This document shows, piece after piece, positions 10,824 to 20,993 of a stretch of DNA of 64,000 nt. The position numbers and the translations under genes were made by a program. The stretch comes from Fremontodendron californicum (taxonomy: Eukaryota; Streptophyta; Magnoliopsida; Malvales; Malvaceae): NCBI GenBank assembly GCA_030761205.1, contig JAULJL010000027.1, positions 5,001 to 69,000 on the forward strand. The letters run 5' to 3'. Under the pieces are notes generated by a model that saw only the letters and a program-made list of their open reading frames with translations, ran no database searches and was not told the origin of the DNA. Within the stretch, counting starts at the first letter, position 1. Each line of letters opens with the position of its first letter.

Positions 10824-11789
10824 GCTTTCCAAGAGCTCAAGCGTAGATTGACCACAGCACCAATTCTTACACTACCATCAGGGACTGGAAGCTTTGTGGT
10901 ATACAGTGATGCCTCGAGGCGAGGTTTGGGTTGCATTTTGATGCAACATGGGAAGGTGATAGCTTATACTTCTCGGAAACTGAAACAGCATGAGCAAAAC
11001 TATCCCACTCATGATTTGGAGTTGGCGGCAGTGGTGTTTGCACTAAAAATTTGGAGGCATTATTTATTTGGAGAAAAATGTACAATCTACACTGATCATA
11101 AGAGTCTGCAATATCTGATGGATCAGAAAGAATTAAATTTGAGGCAAAGGAGATGGTTGGAATTGATAAAAGATTATGACTGTGTAATTGACTATCACCC
11201 AGGAAAGGCCAATGTAGTGGCCGATGCTCTTAGTAGAAAGTCTTCTAGTTCTCTTGCTCATATTCGAGCAATTCAGAAACCCTTACAAAATGAGTTGAAG
11301 TCTTTACCTTTAGAATTGATGATTATTGAGAATAATCTCCTGATAACCCACTTGAAGGTTAAACCGATTCATATTGATTGGATACGTGAAGCACAGAATA
11401 ATGACCCTATGCTGGTAAAGTTAAAGCAAGAAGTAAATGATGGTGTGAGGACTGACTTTCAAATAAAAGATGAGGATGTATTGATAATGAAAAATAGGCT
11501 TTGTGTGCCTCAGGATGAAGAACTCCGGAAGGTGATTTTGGAGGAAGCTCATAATGCACCATACGCGTTACATCCTGGTAGTGTGAAGATGTATCGAACC
11601 TTAAGAGAACATTATTGGTGGCAAGATATGAAACAGGACATAGCTGAGTTTGTTTCTAGATGCTTGGTATGCCAACAAATTAAAGCCGAGCATCAAAAAC
11701 CTTTTGGGAAATTGAACCCTCTACCTATTCCTCAATGGAAGTGGGAAGATATTGCTATGGATTTCGTTTCGGGATTGCCAAGAACATAG
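10824..11789 (+). pseudogene. pol: RNase H plus N-terminal integrase of Tekay-like pol (copy 1)
   Basis: In the frame from 10848, RNase H keeps its acidic residues (D21 in YSDAS, E58 in DLELAAV, D83 in YTDHKSL, D126 in ADALSR). The integrase zinc-binding HHCC module follows (H235, H242, C272, C275), then the first catalytic Asp of the integrase core (D305, AMDFVSGLP). A TAG at 11787 stops the frame here. The same codon is CAG in copy 2, so this stop arose by C-to-T after duplication or was absent from the parent. Confidence 0.9.
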
Positions 11790-11876
11790 TCTGGTTATGA
11801 CAGCATTTGGGTGATTGTTGATCGTTTGACAAAATCAGCTCACTTTTTGCCAGTCAAGAAGTCTAAACTTCACTAG
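11790..11876 (+). pseudogene. pol: Residual integrase core and junction into satellite spacer (copy 1)
   Basis: The frame reads on as SGYDSIWVIVDRLTKSAHF, canonical for Ty3/gypsy integrase, and loses homology at AAGTCTAAACTTCAC. That sequence is also the start of the inter-array spacer (GTCTAAACTTCACTGGCCTTGG). The element is therefore fused to the satellite spacer at shared bases. The second Asp and the Glu of the DDE triad, the C-terminal chromodomain expected of this clade and the 3' LTR are all lost. Confidence 0.88.
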
Positions 11877-12181
11877 CCTTGGTGCCTCAACTTCGGAAGG
11901 TCATAACTTTGCTCTCGTTTGTCCGTTTGAGGTGATTTTTTTTTTTTGAGTTCCTATAACTTTTCGAGATCTACGTGCTGGCAAACTGCAGTAGATGGTT
12001 TGCCGCCGACTGTTTTGAAAGAAACATCGTTTAGGCTATTAATTTTACTTTTTTATCTTTTTTTCATGATTTTTAAAACATTGAACTTGCTCATTTTTCT
12101 ATTTTTCGAGGCCAAATTCAATTGTATTGTACGAGAGCATACTATAATTTATACAGATTTGATCGGTGCATGAGAAGAGTT
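11862..12181 (+). repeat. Diverged inter-array spacer S5 fused to truncated integrase
   Basis: Same order of segments as the other spacers but more diverged: CTCGTTTGTCCG instead of CTCGGTTGTCCG, GGTTTGCCGCCGACTG, TATA-like CTATAATTTATA, and a broken hairpin CAGATTTGATCGG. It belongs with S6, S16 and S17 as a second spacer subfamily found only in the 9.1-kb block. Confidence 0.85.
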
Positions 12182-12210
12182 CGGATCGACCGGGCCACCC
12201 GGACTGACCG

Positions 12211-12290
12211 GCTAGGCTAAGCATTGTTTGGCTAAACTTGACCAGCCTTGGTGTCTCAACTTTGAAAGGCTATAAGCTAGGCATGGCTAG
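12211..12290 (+). repeat. Short spacer (SSa)
   Basis: Carries GGCTAAACTTGACCAGCC, TTGGTGTCTCAACTTTGAAAG and ATAAGCTAGGCATGGCTAG. It is homologous to the first ~70 bp of the long spacer (GACTAAACTTCGCTGGCC, TTGGTGGCTCAACTTCGAAAG), followed by a re-placed CTAGGC..GGCTAG box. Confidence 0.85.
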
Positions 12291-12450
12291 ACCGACCGGA
12301 TCGTCTGTAACGCCAGGACCGTCCGAACGAACCGGATCGACCTGACCGACCGGATCGGACCGACCAGACCGTCCGGACCGACCGGACCGTCCGGACCGCT
12401 CGGATCGACCGCACCGACCGGATCGCCGGGACCGAGGGGACCATCCGGAC

Positions 12451-12507
12451 CTACTTGACCAGCCTTGGTGTCTCAACTTTGAAAGGATATAAGCTAGGCT
12501 TGGCTAG
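12451..12507 (+). repeat. Short spacer (SSb)
   Basis: A ~57-bp form from ACTTGACCAGCC through CTAGGCTTGGCTAG, with 9-mer arrays on both sides. It is nearly identical to the copy at 12708-12764, defining a ~255-bp higher-order unit. Confidence 0.85.
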
Positions 12508-12707
12508 ACCGACCGGACCGACCCGACCGATCGGACAGTCTGGACCGTCCGGACCGACCGGACCGTCCGGCCCGCCAGGACTGACCCGATCGACCCGACC
12601 GTCCGGACCGCCTGGACCGACAGGACCGTCTGTACCGACCGGACCGTCCAGACCGCTCGGATCAACCGCACCGACCGGATCGCCCGGACCGAGGGGACCG
12701 TCCGGAC

Positions 12708-12764
12708 CTACTTGACCAGCCTTGGTGTCTCAACTTTGAAAGGATATAAGCTAGGCTTGGCTAG
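12708..12764 (+). repeat. Short spacer (SSc)
   Basis: Near-identical repeat of the 12451-12507 short spacer, with the same flanking GACCGAGGGGACCGTCCGG edge on its left. Confidence 0.85.
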
Positions 12765-13315
12765 ACCGACCGGACCGTCTGAACGAACCGGACCAATCGG
12801 ATCGTCCGGACCAACCGGACCGTCCGGATCGTCCCGACCGTCCGGACGGGTCGGACCTCCCGAATCGACCCGATCGTCTGGACCGATCGCACCGTCCGGA
12901 CCGCCCGGAACGACCGCATCAATCGGATTGCCCGGACCGAGGGGACCGACCGGACCGACTTGACCGTCCGGATCGACAGGACCGGACTGTCCGGACCGTC
13001 CGGCCCGCCCGGATCGACCCGACCGTCCGAACCGTTCGGCCCACCCTGACCGTCTGACCCACACGGACCGACCCGACCGTCTGGACCGACCCGACCGTCC
13101 GGATCGATCAAACCGCCCGGACTGACCGGACCGTTCGGACAGACCCGACCGTCCGGACCGACGGGATTCGACCGGATCGTCCGAACCGACCGGACCGTCT
13201 GGAACGCCCGGACCGACCGCACGGACCGGATAGCCATGACCGACGGGACCGACGAGACCGTCCGGACCGTCCTGAATGTCCGGACCAACCGGACCGTCCG
13301 GATCGACCCGAACGT

Positions 13316-13490
13316 CGATTTTGTCCCCAAAAAACATCGTTTAGGCTGTTAATTTTACTTTTTTTTTCTTTTTTTCATGATTTTTAAAACATTGAACTTG
13401 CTCATTTTTCTATTTTTCGAGACCAAATTCAATTGTATTGTACGAGAGCATACTATAATTTATACGGATTTGATCGGTGCATGAGAAGAG
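13316..13490 (+). repeat. Spacer S6, left half missing
   Basis: The array runs straight into the middle of the spacer (TTTTGTCCCCAAAAAACATCG). The CTAGGC box, the GGTCATAACTTT segment and the AGATCTACG segment are missing. The T-rich part, TATA-like CTATAATTTATA and ATG are kept. The hairpin reads CGGATTTGATCGG, one stem base changed. Confidence 0.85.
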
Positions 13491-13520
13491 ATCGGATCGA
13501 CCGAGCCACCCGGACTGAAC

Positions 13521-13601
13521 GGCTAGGCTAAGCATTGCTTGGCTAAACTTGACCAGCCTTGGTGTCACAACTTTGAAAGGCAATAAGCTAGGCATGGCTA
13601 G
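13521..13601 (+). repeat. Short spacer (SSd)
   Basis: Variant of the 12211-12290 short spacer with TGTCACAACTTTGAAAGG and AATAAGCTAGGCATGGCTAG. Confidence 0.82.
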
Positions 13602-14240
13602 ACCGACCGAATCGTCCGTACCGCCAAGACCGTCCAAGCGAACCGGACCAATTGGACCGACCAGACCACTTGGATCATCCGGACCGACCGGACCGTACGG
13701 ACCGACCGGATCGTCCGGACCGCCCGGACCGACTCGACCGCCTGGACCGACCCGACCGACCGGACGGTCCGGACCGACCGACCGGACCGTCCGGACCGAC
13801 CGGACCGACCGGACCGCCCGGATCGACCGGATCGTCCGGACCGACCGGACCGACCGAACCGTCCGAACCGACCGGACCATCCGGACCGACCGGTTCGACC
13901 GGATCGACCGGACCGATCGGACAGTCCGGATCGACCGGATCGACCTGACCTTCCGGACCGTCCGGACCGATCGAACCGTCCGGATTGACCGGACCGTCCG
14001 AACCACCCAGACCGGCTGAACCGTCCGGACCGCCCGGACCGTCTGGATTGACCGGACCGTCCAGACCGACCGGAGCGACCGGAGCGACCGGACCGATCGG
14101 TCCGCCCGGACCGACCGGACCGACCGTAAAGACCGGACCGCCCGGACCGACCGGACCGCCCGGACCGTCCGGACCGATCGGACCATCGGGATCGAAGGGA
14201 CCGTCCGGACCGCCTGGTCCGAGCGGACCGTCCGGACCGA

Positions 14241-14294
14241 CTTGACCAGCCTTGGTGTCTCAACATTGAAAGGATATAAGCTAGGCTTGGCTAG
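14241..14294 (+). repeat. Short spacer (SSe)
   Basis: Same family as 12451-12507, with CAACATTGAAAGG in place of CAACTTTGAAAGG. It is the last short spacer before the AT satellite. Confidence 0.82.
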
Positions 14295-14339
14295 ACCGAT
14301 CGGACTGTCCGGACCGTCCGGACCGACCGAGCCGTCCGC

Positions 14340-14824
14340 TAGTTACAATTACATAGATATAATACAATTAATATATTACAATTACATATTTATATATATT
14401 ACAATTACACAACTATATTACAATTACATAGATATATTATACAAATACATTTGTACACATTAGATATATTACAGTAATGTATTTTTGTGTAACATAGATA
14501 TAATATTTGATAATGTAATTGTAATATATCTATGTAATTGAATTACATAGATGTATTACAATTACAGAAACATATTACAATTATATAGATATATTTTAAT
14601 CACGTAGATATATGTAATATATTATAATAACATAGATATATATATATGTAATTGTAATGTAACTATGTAATTGTAATACATCTATGTAATTCTAATGTTT
14701 TAATATATTGTAATGTATCTATGTAATTGTAATATATATTAATATATCTATGTAATTGTAACATTTTCTATGTAATATCTATGTAATTGTAATATATTTA
14801 TGTTTAATTGTATTGTATCTATGT
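14340..14824. repeat. 19-bp AT satellite block T2, both orientations
   Basis: Starts in the ATTACAATTACATAGATAT orientation and switches to ATATCTATGTAATTGTAAT from about 14510. Several degenerate stretches lie in between. It is interrupted at its right end by an antisense LTR that begins exactly at TGTCGCAACC. Confidence 0.87.
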
Positions 14825-15326
14825 TGTCGCAACCTAAAAAAAATAACGAGTCTCATCGCAAGACTTTATTATTCGTTAGGCGTGACATTAAAAAAAACCC
14901 GAGGAAAAGTCGACTTAATTCCTCTAAAAATGAAGGTTTTGAAAATGACCTTAAAAAAGACATGGAGTCGCCACCAATCTTTTTTAGCTAGTTGTGATCG
15001 GCCACCTATTAAAACCGGTTTTATAAAATATTTTAAAAATGAATTAAAACATTTTAAAAACCAATTTCAAGTCTGCGTTTTAAACCAGAGAAATCAAAGA
15101 AGCAGGTTCGGGAGTCGGTTACGTGTGGGGAAGGATTAGCACCCCCACAGCGCCCGTATAAATCGGTACCTTATTAATCGTGTGTTATCTCAAGTCTCGG
15201 TAAAAGTTAGTTTTAAATTTAGTATTTCAAATTAATTCTCAATTTAAAGAAAAATAATTTTATTTTTTATTGAAAATGATCCGGAATTTATAAATTCAAA
15301 ATTTTCCTATATTCCCCAACAAACGT
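14825..15326 (-). mobile_element. Antisense fragment of an Ogre-type LTR (copy 1)
   Basis: Reverse complement of the last ~500 bp of the Ogre LTR (compare 31430-31926), beginning precisely at the LTR terminus TGTCGCAACC. It contains the conserved GTCGCCACCAATC and CAGCGCCCGTATAAATCGG segments. It stops at CAACAAACGT where the 9-mer array resumes, whereas the matching copy at 60218 continues for more than 3.7 kb. The break is therefore the right end of the copied 9.1-kb segment. Small frames at 14800-15139 fall in LTR sequence and are not genes. Confidence 0.88.
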
Positions 15327-15741
15327 CGGACCGACCGGACCGTCAGAACCGACCAGACCGACGACACCGACCGGACCGACCGGATCGAAACGACCGTCCG
15401 AACCGACGAGACCGACCGGACCGACCGGACCGTCCGGACCGACCGGACCGTCCGGACCGCCCGGACCGTCCGGACCGACCGGACCGTCTGGACCGCCTTG
15501 ACCGATCGGAACGTCTGGATCGACCGGACCAACCGGACCGTACGGACCGACCGGGCCGTACGGATCGACCGGACCGACCGGACCGTACGGATCGACCGGA
15601 CCGACCGGACCGACCAGACCGTACGGTCCGAACGGACCGATCGGACCGTCCGGACCGCCCGGACCGCCCGGTCCGACCGGACCGACCGGACCGTCCTGAC
15701 CGACCAGACCGACGAGACCGACCGGACGGATCGGATCGACC
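15327..15741. repeat. 9-bp GC satellite block A7
   Basis: About 46 monomers. It begins abruptly in mid-array right after the LTR fragment and ends with the standard GGATCGGATCGACC edge. Confidence 0.93.
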
Positions 15742-16077
15742 AACTAGGCAAGGCTAGACTAAACTTCGCTGGCCTTGGTGGCTCAACTTCGAAAGGTCAT
15801 AACTTTGCGCTCGGTTGTCCGTTTCAGGTGATTTTTTTTTTTGAATTCATGTAACTTTTCGAGATCTACGCGCTGGTAAACTGCCGAAGGCGGTTTGTCG
15901 CCGATTTTTTCCAAAAAAACATCGTTTAGGCTCTTAATTTTATTTTTTTTTCTTTTTTTCATGATTTTTAAAACATTGAACTTGCTTATTTTTCTATTTT
16001 TCGAGACTAAATTCAATTGTATTGTACGAGAGCATACTATAAATTATACGGATTTGATCCGTGCATGAGAAGAGCTC
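15742..16077 (+). repeat. Full-length inter-array spacer S7
   Basis: Complete spacer with all segments, the TATA-like box at 16038-16047, the CGGAT-TTG-ATCCG hairpin and an ATG at 16065 that leads into the longest array. The left breakpoint of the 6.36-kb tandem duplication lies within it, around TGTAACTTTTCGAG at ~15851. Confidence 0.9.
16038..16047 (+). promoter_or_regulatory. TATA-like box in spacer, upstream of array A8
   Basis: CTATAAATTA lies 27 bp before an ATG and 40 bp before the GC array. The box is conserved in the spacers at 949, 2210, 16038, 20035, 22398 and 26379. This is inference from sequence and position only; no transcript is known to me. Confidence 0.35.
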
Positions 16078-19000
16078 GGACCGACCAGATCGTACGGCCC
16101 AACCGGACCGATCGGACCGTTCGGACCTTCCGGACCGTCCGGACCGTACGGACCAACCGGATCGTCCGGACCGTCCGTACCGCCCAGACCGTACGGACCG
16201 ACCGGACCGTACGGACCGACCGGACCGTACGGACCGACCGGACCGCCCGGACCGACCGAACCGATGGGACCGTCCGGACCGCCCGGACCGTCCGGACAGT
16301 CCGGACCGACCGGACCGTCTGGACCGACCGGACCGTCTGGACCGACCGGACCGACCTGACCGACCGGACAGACCGGACCGACCGGACCGCCCGGACCGAC
16401 CGGACCGACCGGACCGTACGGACCGTACGGACCGTCCGGACCGTACGGACCGACCGGACCGACCGGACCGCCCGTACCGCTTGGACCGACCGGACTGTTC
16501 GGACCGGCTGGACCGTCCGGACCGACCGGACCGACCGAACCGTCCGAACCGACCAGACAGACGAGACCGACCGGACCGTCCAGACCGACCGGACCGTCCG
16601 GACCGACCGAACCGTCTGTACCGCCCAGACCGTACGGACCGACCGAACCGTACGGATCGACCGAACCGACCGAACCGTCCGGACCGACCGGACCGACCGA
16701 ACCGTCCGGACCGTCCGTACCGCCCAGACCGTCCGGACCGACCAGACCACCCGGAACGGTCGAACCGATCGGACCGTCCGGACCGCCCGGACCGTCCTGA
16801 CCTTCCGGACCGACCAGACCGACCGGACCGTCTGGACCGACCGGACCGTCCGGACCGACCGGACTGTCCGTACCGCCCAGACCGTACGGACCGACCGGAC
16901 CGTACGGACCGACCGGACGACCCGGACCGGCCGAACCGATCGGACCGACCGGACCGTACGGACCGACCGGACGACCCGGACCGGCCGAACCGATCGGACC
17001 GTCCGGACCGCCCAGACCATCCGGACCGTCCGGACCGGGCGGACCGACCGGACCGACGTGACCGACCGGACCGCCCGGACCGACCGAACCGATGGGACCG
17101 TCCGGACCGCCCGGACCGTCCGGACCGTCCGGACAGACCGGACCGACCGGACCGTCTGGACCGACCGGACCGACCTGACCGACCGGACAGACCGGACCGA
17201 CCGGACCGCCCGGACCGACCGGACCGCCCGGACCGACCGGACCGACCGGACCGACCAGACCGACCGGACCTTCCGGACCGTACGGACCGTCCGGACCGTA
17301 CGGACCGTACGGACCGTACGGACCGTACGGACCGTCCGGACCGTCCAAACCGATCGGACCGTTCGGACATTCCGGACCGTCCGGACCGCCCGGACCGCTT
17401 GGACCGACCGGACTGTTCGGACCGGCTGGACCGTCCGGACCGACCGGACCGACCGAACCGTCCGAACCAACCAGACAGACGAGACCGACCGGACCGTCCA
17501 GACCGACCGGACCGTCCGGACCGACCGAACCGTCTGTACCGCCCAGACCGTACGGACCGACCGAACCGTACGGATCGACCGAACCGACCGAACCGTCCGG
17601 ACAGACCGGACCGACCGAACCGTCCGGACCGTCCGGACCGACCAGACCACCCGGAACGGTCGAACCGATCGGACCGTCCGGACCGCCCGGACCGTCCTGA
17701 CCGTCCGGACCGACCGGACCGACCGGACCAACCAGACCGACCGGACCGTCTGGACCGACCGGACCGTCCGGACCGACCGGACCGTCCGTACCGCCCAGAC
17801 CGTACGGACCGACCGAACCGACCGGACCACCCGGACCGGCCGAACCGATCGGACCGTCCGGACCGCCCAGACCATCCGGACCGTCCGGACCGGGCGGACC
17901 GACCGGACCGACGTGACCGACCGGACCGACCTGACCGACCGGACAGACCGGACCGAGCGGACCGCTCGGACCGACCGGACCGACCAGACCGACCGGACCG
18001 ACCAGACCGACCGGACCGACCGGACCGTCCGAACCGTCCGGACCGTACGGACCGACCGGACCGACCGGACCGTACGGACCGTCCGGACCGCCCAGACCGA
18101 TCGGACCGTTCGGACATTCCGGACCGTCCGGACCGCCCGGACCGCTTGGACCGACCGGACTGTCCGGACTGACCGGACCGTCAGGACCGACCGGACCGAC
18201 CGGACCGACCGGACCGTCCGAACCGACAAGACCGACGAGACCGATCGAACCGTCTGTACCGCCCAGACCGTACGGACCGACCAGACTTCCCGGAACGGTC
18301 GAACCGATCGGACCGTCCGGACCGCCCGGACCGTCCTGACCGTCCGGACCGACCGGACCGACCGGACCAACCAGACCGACCGGACCGTCTGGACCGACCG
18401 GACCGTCCGGACCGACCGGACTGTCCGTACCGCCCGGACCGTACGGACCGACCGGACCACCCGGACCGGCCGAACCGATCGGACCGTCCGGACCGCCCAG
18501 ACCGTCCGTACCGGGCGGACCGACCGGACCGACCTGACCGACCGGACAGACCGGACCGAGCGGACCGCCCGGACCGACCGAACCGACCAGACCGACCGGA
18601 CCGACCGGACCGTCCGGACCGTACGGACCGACCGGACCGACCGGACCGTACGGACCGTCCGGACCGCCCAGACCGTTCGGACCGTTCGGACATTCCGGAC
18701 CGCCCGGACCGCTTGGACCGACGGACTGTCCGGACCGATCGGACCGTCAGGACCGACCGGACCGTCCGAACCGACAAGACCGACGAGACCGATCGAACCG
18801 TCTGTACCGCCCAGACCGTACGGACCGACCGAACCGTACGGACCGACCGAACCGATCGGACCGTCCGGACCGACCGGACCGTCCGTACCGCCCAGACCGT
18901 ACGGACCGACCGGACCATCCGGACCGGCCGAACCGATCGGACCGTCCGGACCGCCCGGACCGTCCGGACCGACCGGACCGACCGGACCGTCCGGACCGAC

Positions 19001-19739
19001 CGGACTGTCCGTACCGCCCAGAACGTACGGACCGACCGGACCACCCGGACCGGCCGAACCGATCGGACCGTCCGGACCGCCCGGACCGACCGGACCCACC
19101 GAACCGACCGAACCGATCGGACCGACCGGACCGCCCGGACCGACCGGACCGTCCGGACCGCCCGGACCGACCGGACCGTCCGGACCGACCGGACCGTACG
19201 GATCGACCGGACAGTACGGACCGACCAGACCGTACGGACCGACAGGACCGATCGGACCGTCCGGACCGCCCGGATCGATCGGACCGTCCGGACCGCCCGG
19301 ACCGTCCGGACCGACCGGACCGACCGGACCGATCGGACAGACCGGACCGACCGGACCGACCGGACCGACCGGACCGCCCGGACCGACCTGACCGTCGGAA
19401 CCGACCAGACCGACGACACCGACCGGACCGTCCGGACCGACCGGACCGTCCGTACCGCCTAGACCGTACGGACCGAACGGACCGCCCGGACCTACCGAAC
19501 CGATCGGACCGTCCGGACCGCCCGGACCGTCTGGACCGACCGGACCGTCCGGACCGACCGGACCGACCGGACAGACCGGACCAACCGGACCGTCCGGACC
19601 GACATGACCGACCGGACCGTCCGACCGGACCGACATGACATGACCGACCGGACCGACCGGACCGACCGGACAAACCGGACCGACCGGACCGTCCGGACCG
19701 ACCGGACCGACGAGACCGACCGGACGGATCGGATCGACC
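16078..19739. repeat. 9-bp GC satellite block A8 (3.7 kb)
   Basis: About 405 monomers in near-unbroken register, so all three forward frames and several reverse frames stay open for hundreds of codons (up to 1,124 and 1,234 codons). The translations are simple tripeptide repeats: Arg-Thr-Asp/Val, Asp-Arg-Pro, Gly-Pro-Thr/Ser, and Ser-Gly-Arg in reverse. No domain, signal peptide or non-repeat C-terminus supports a gene. It has a diverged copy at 22438-26081 that differs by insertions and deletions in multiples of 9 bp. Confidence 0.95.
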
Positions 19740-20075
19740 AACTAGGCAAGGCTAGTCTAAACTTCACTGGCCTTGGTGGCTCAACTTCTAAAGGTCATTA
19801 CTTTGCTCTCGGTTGTCCGTTTCAGGTGATTTTTTTTTTTGAATTCATGTAACTTTTCGAGATCTACGCGCTGGTAAACTGCCGAAGGCGGTTTGTCGCC
19901 GATTTTTTCCAAAAAAACATCGTTTAGGCTCTTAATTTTAGTCTTTTTTCTTTTTTTCATGATTTTTAAAACATTGAACTTGCTTATTTTTCTATTTTTC
20001 GAGACTAAATTCAATTGTATTGTACGAGAGCATACTATAAATTATACGGATTTCATCCGTGCATGAGAAGAGCTC
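19740..20075 (+). repeat. Full-length inter-array spacer S8
   Basis: Spacer variant with CAACTTCTAAAGGTCATTAC and the hairpin loop changed to CGGAT-TTC-ATCCG, stem intact. TATA-like box at 20035-20044. Nearly identical to the spacer at 26082-26418, its partner in the tandem duplication. Confidence 0.9.
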
Positions 20076-20344
20076 GGACCGACCAGATCGTACGGCCCAA
20101 CCGGACCGATCGGACCGTTCGGACCTTCCGGACCGTCCGGACCGCCCGGATCGACCGGACTGTCCGGACCGTCTGGACCACCCGGACCGACCGGACCGTC
20201 CGAACCGACCAGACCGACGAGACCGACCGGACCGACCGGACCGTCCGGACCTTCCGGACCGTCCGTACCGCCCAGACCGTACGGACCGACCGGACCGTCC
20301 GGACCGCCCGGATCGTCCGGACCGCCCGGACCGCCCGGACCGAT
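20076..20344. repeat. 9-bp GC satellite block A9 (short)
   Basis: About 30 monomers. The right end joins the middle of a spacer directly at GGACCGATTTTAG rather than through the usual edge. Confidence 0.92.
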
Positions 20345-20462
20345 TTTAGTTTTTTTACTTTTTTTCATGATTTTTAAAACATTGAACTTGCTTATTTTTC
20401 AATTGTATTGTACGCGAGCAGACTATAACTTATACGGATTTGATCCGTGCATGAGAAGAGCT
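20345..20462 (+). repeat. Spacer remnant S9
   Basis: Only the right part of a spacer (T-rich tract, AACATTGAACTTGC, hairpin, ATG). It has a small internal deletion between TATTTTTC and AATTGTATTG and the variant GCAGACTATAACTTATACGG. The left ~200 bp are missing. Confidence 0.85.
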
Positions 20463-20993
20463 CGGATCGATTAGACCGAACGGACCGTTCGGACCGACCG
20501 GATCGTCCGAACCGACAGAACCGTCCGGACTGACCAGATTGTCCGGCCCAACCGGACCGTCCGGACCTCCCGGACCGATCGAACCCACCGAATCGATCGG
20601 ACCCACCGGACCATCCGAACCGACCGGACCGATCAGACCGACCGGATCGACCTGACCGTCCGGACCGACCGGACCGTCCGGACCGCACGGACAGCCCGGA
20701 CCGTCCGGACCGCACGGACAGCCTGGACCGTCCGGTCCGACCGGATCGATCGGACCGATCGGACCGTCTGGACCGAGCGGACCGTCCGGACCGAGCGGAC
20801 CGTCCGGACCGACCGGACCGACCGGACCGTCCGGATCGCCTGGACCGTCCGGACGGACCGACCGCCCGGATCGCCCGGACCGCCCGGACCGTCCGGACCG
20901 CCCGTACCATCCGGACCAATCGGACCGATCGTACCGAACGGACCAACCGGATCGTTTGGATTGTCCGGACCGACCGGACGGATCGGATCGACC
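20463..20993. repeat. 9-bp GC satellite block A10
   Basis: About 58 monomers, including GACCGAGCGG and GCACGGACAGC variants not common elsewhere. Its counterpart in the second duplication copy is split by the Ogre-type element at 27099/45954. Confidence 0.92.

Larger units (their letters stand above)
12182..13315. repeat. Diverged 9-mer block A5 with short spacers
   Basis: GACCGNCCG arrays of 160-550 bp, more degenerate than elsewhere (many CCCGACC, GGGACC and TTGGACC variants). They are interrupted by a short spacer at 12211-12290, 12451-12507 and 12708-12764. The frames on either strand are repeat artefacts. Confidence 0.88.
13491..14339. repeat. Diverged 9-mer block A6 with short spacers
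   Basis: Degenerate GACCGNCCG array broken by short spacers at 13521-13601 and 14241-14294. A phase slip GACCGACCGACCGG occurs near 13776. It ends at GAGCCGTCCGCTAG, where AT satellite begins. Confidence 0.88.

Noticed and set aside
14800..15139. Two overlapping frames of 63 and 108 codons
   Set aside because: They fall on the antisense end of an Ogre LTR and repeat identically at 60193-60532.
6190..15326. Assembly artefact (false duplication) as explanation of the two 9.1-kb copies
   Set aside because: The copies differ by a stop codon, the primer-site base, a ~25-bp deletion, 45-bp and 9-bp array indels and T-run length, and their flanks differ. Not fully excluded without reads.
16017..19391. 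1,124-codon forward frame (and its 1,118-codon twin at 22377-25733) with Arg-Thr-Asp/Val then Gly-Pro-Thr/Ser repeats, superficially collagen-like
   Set aside because: The monomer is 9 bp without stop codons, so all forward frames and several reverse frames stay open together. No non-repeat domain, no signal peptide, and the repeat type changes where the array slips phase.
16037..19741. 1,234-codon reverse frame with Arg-Ser-Val and Gly-Pro-Val repeats
   Set aside because: Same period-9 artefact on the other strand. It starts and ends in spacer sequence with no gene signals.
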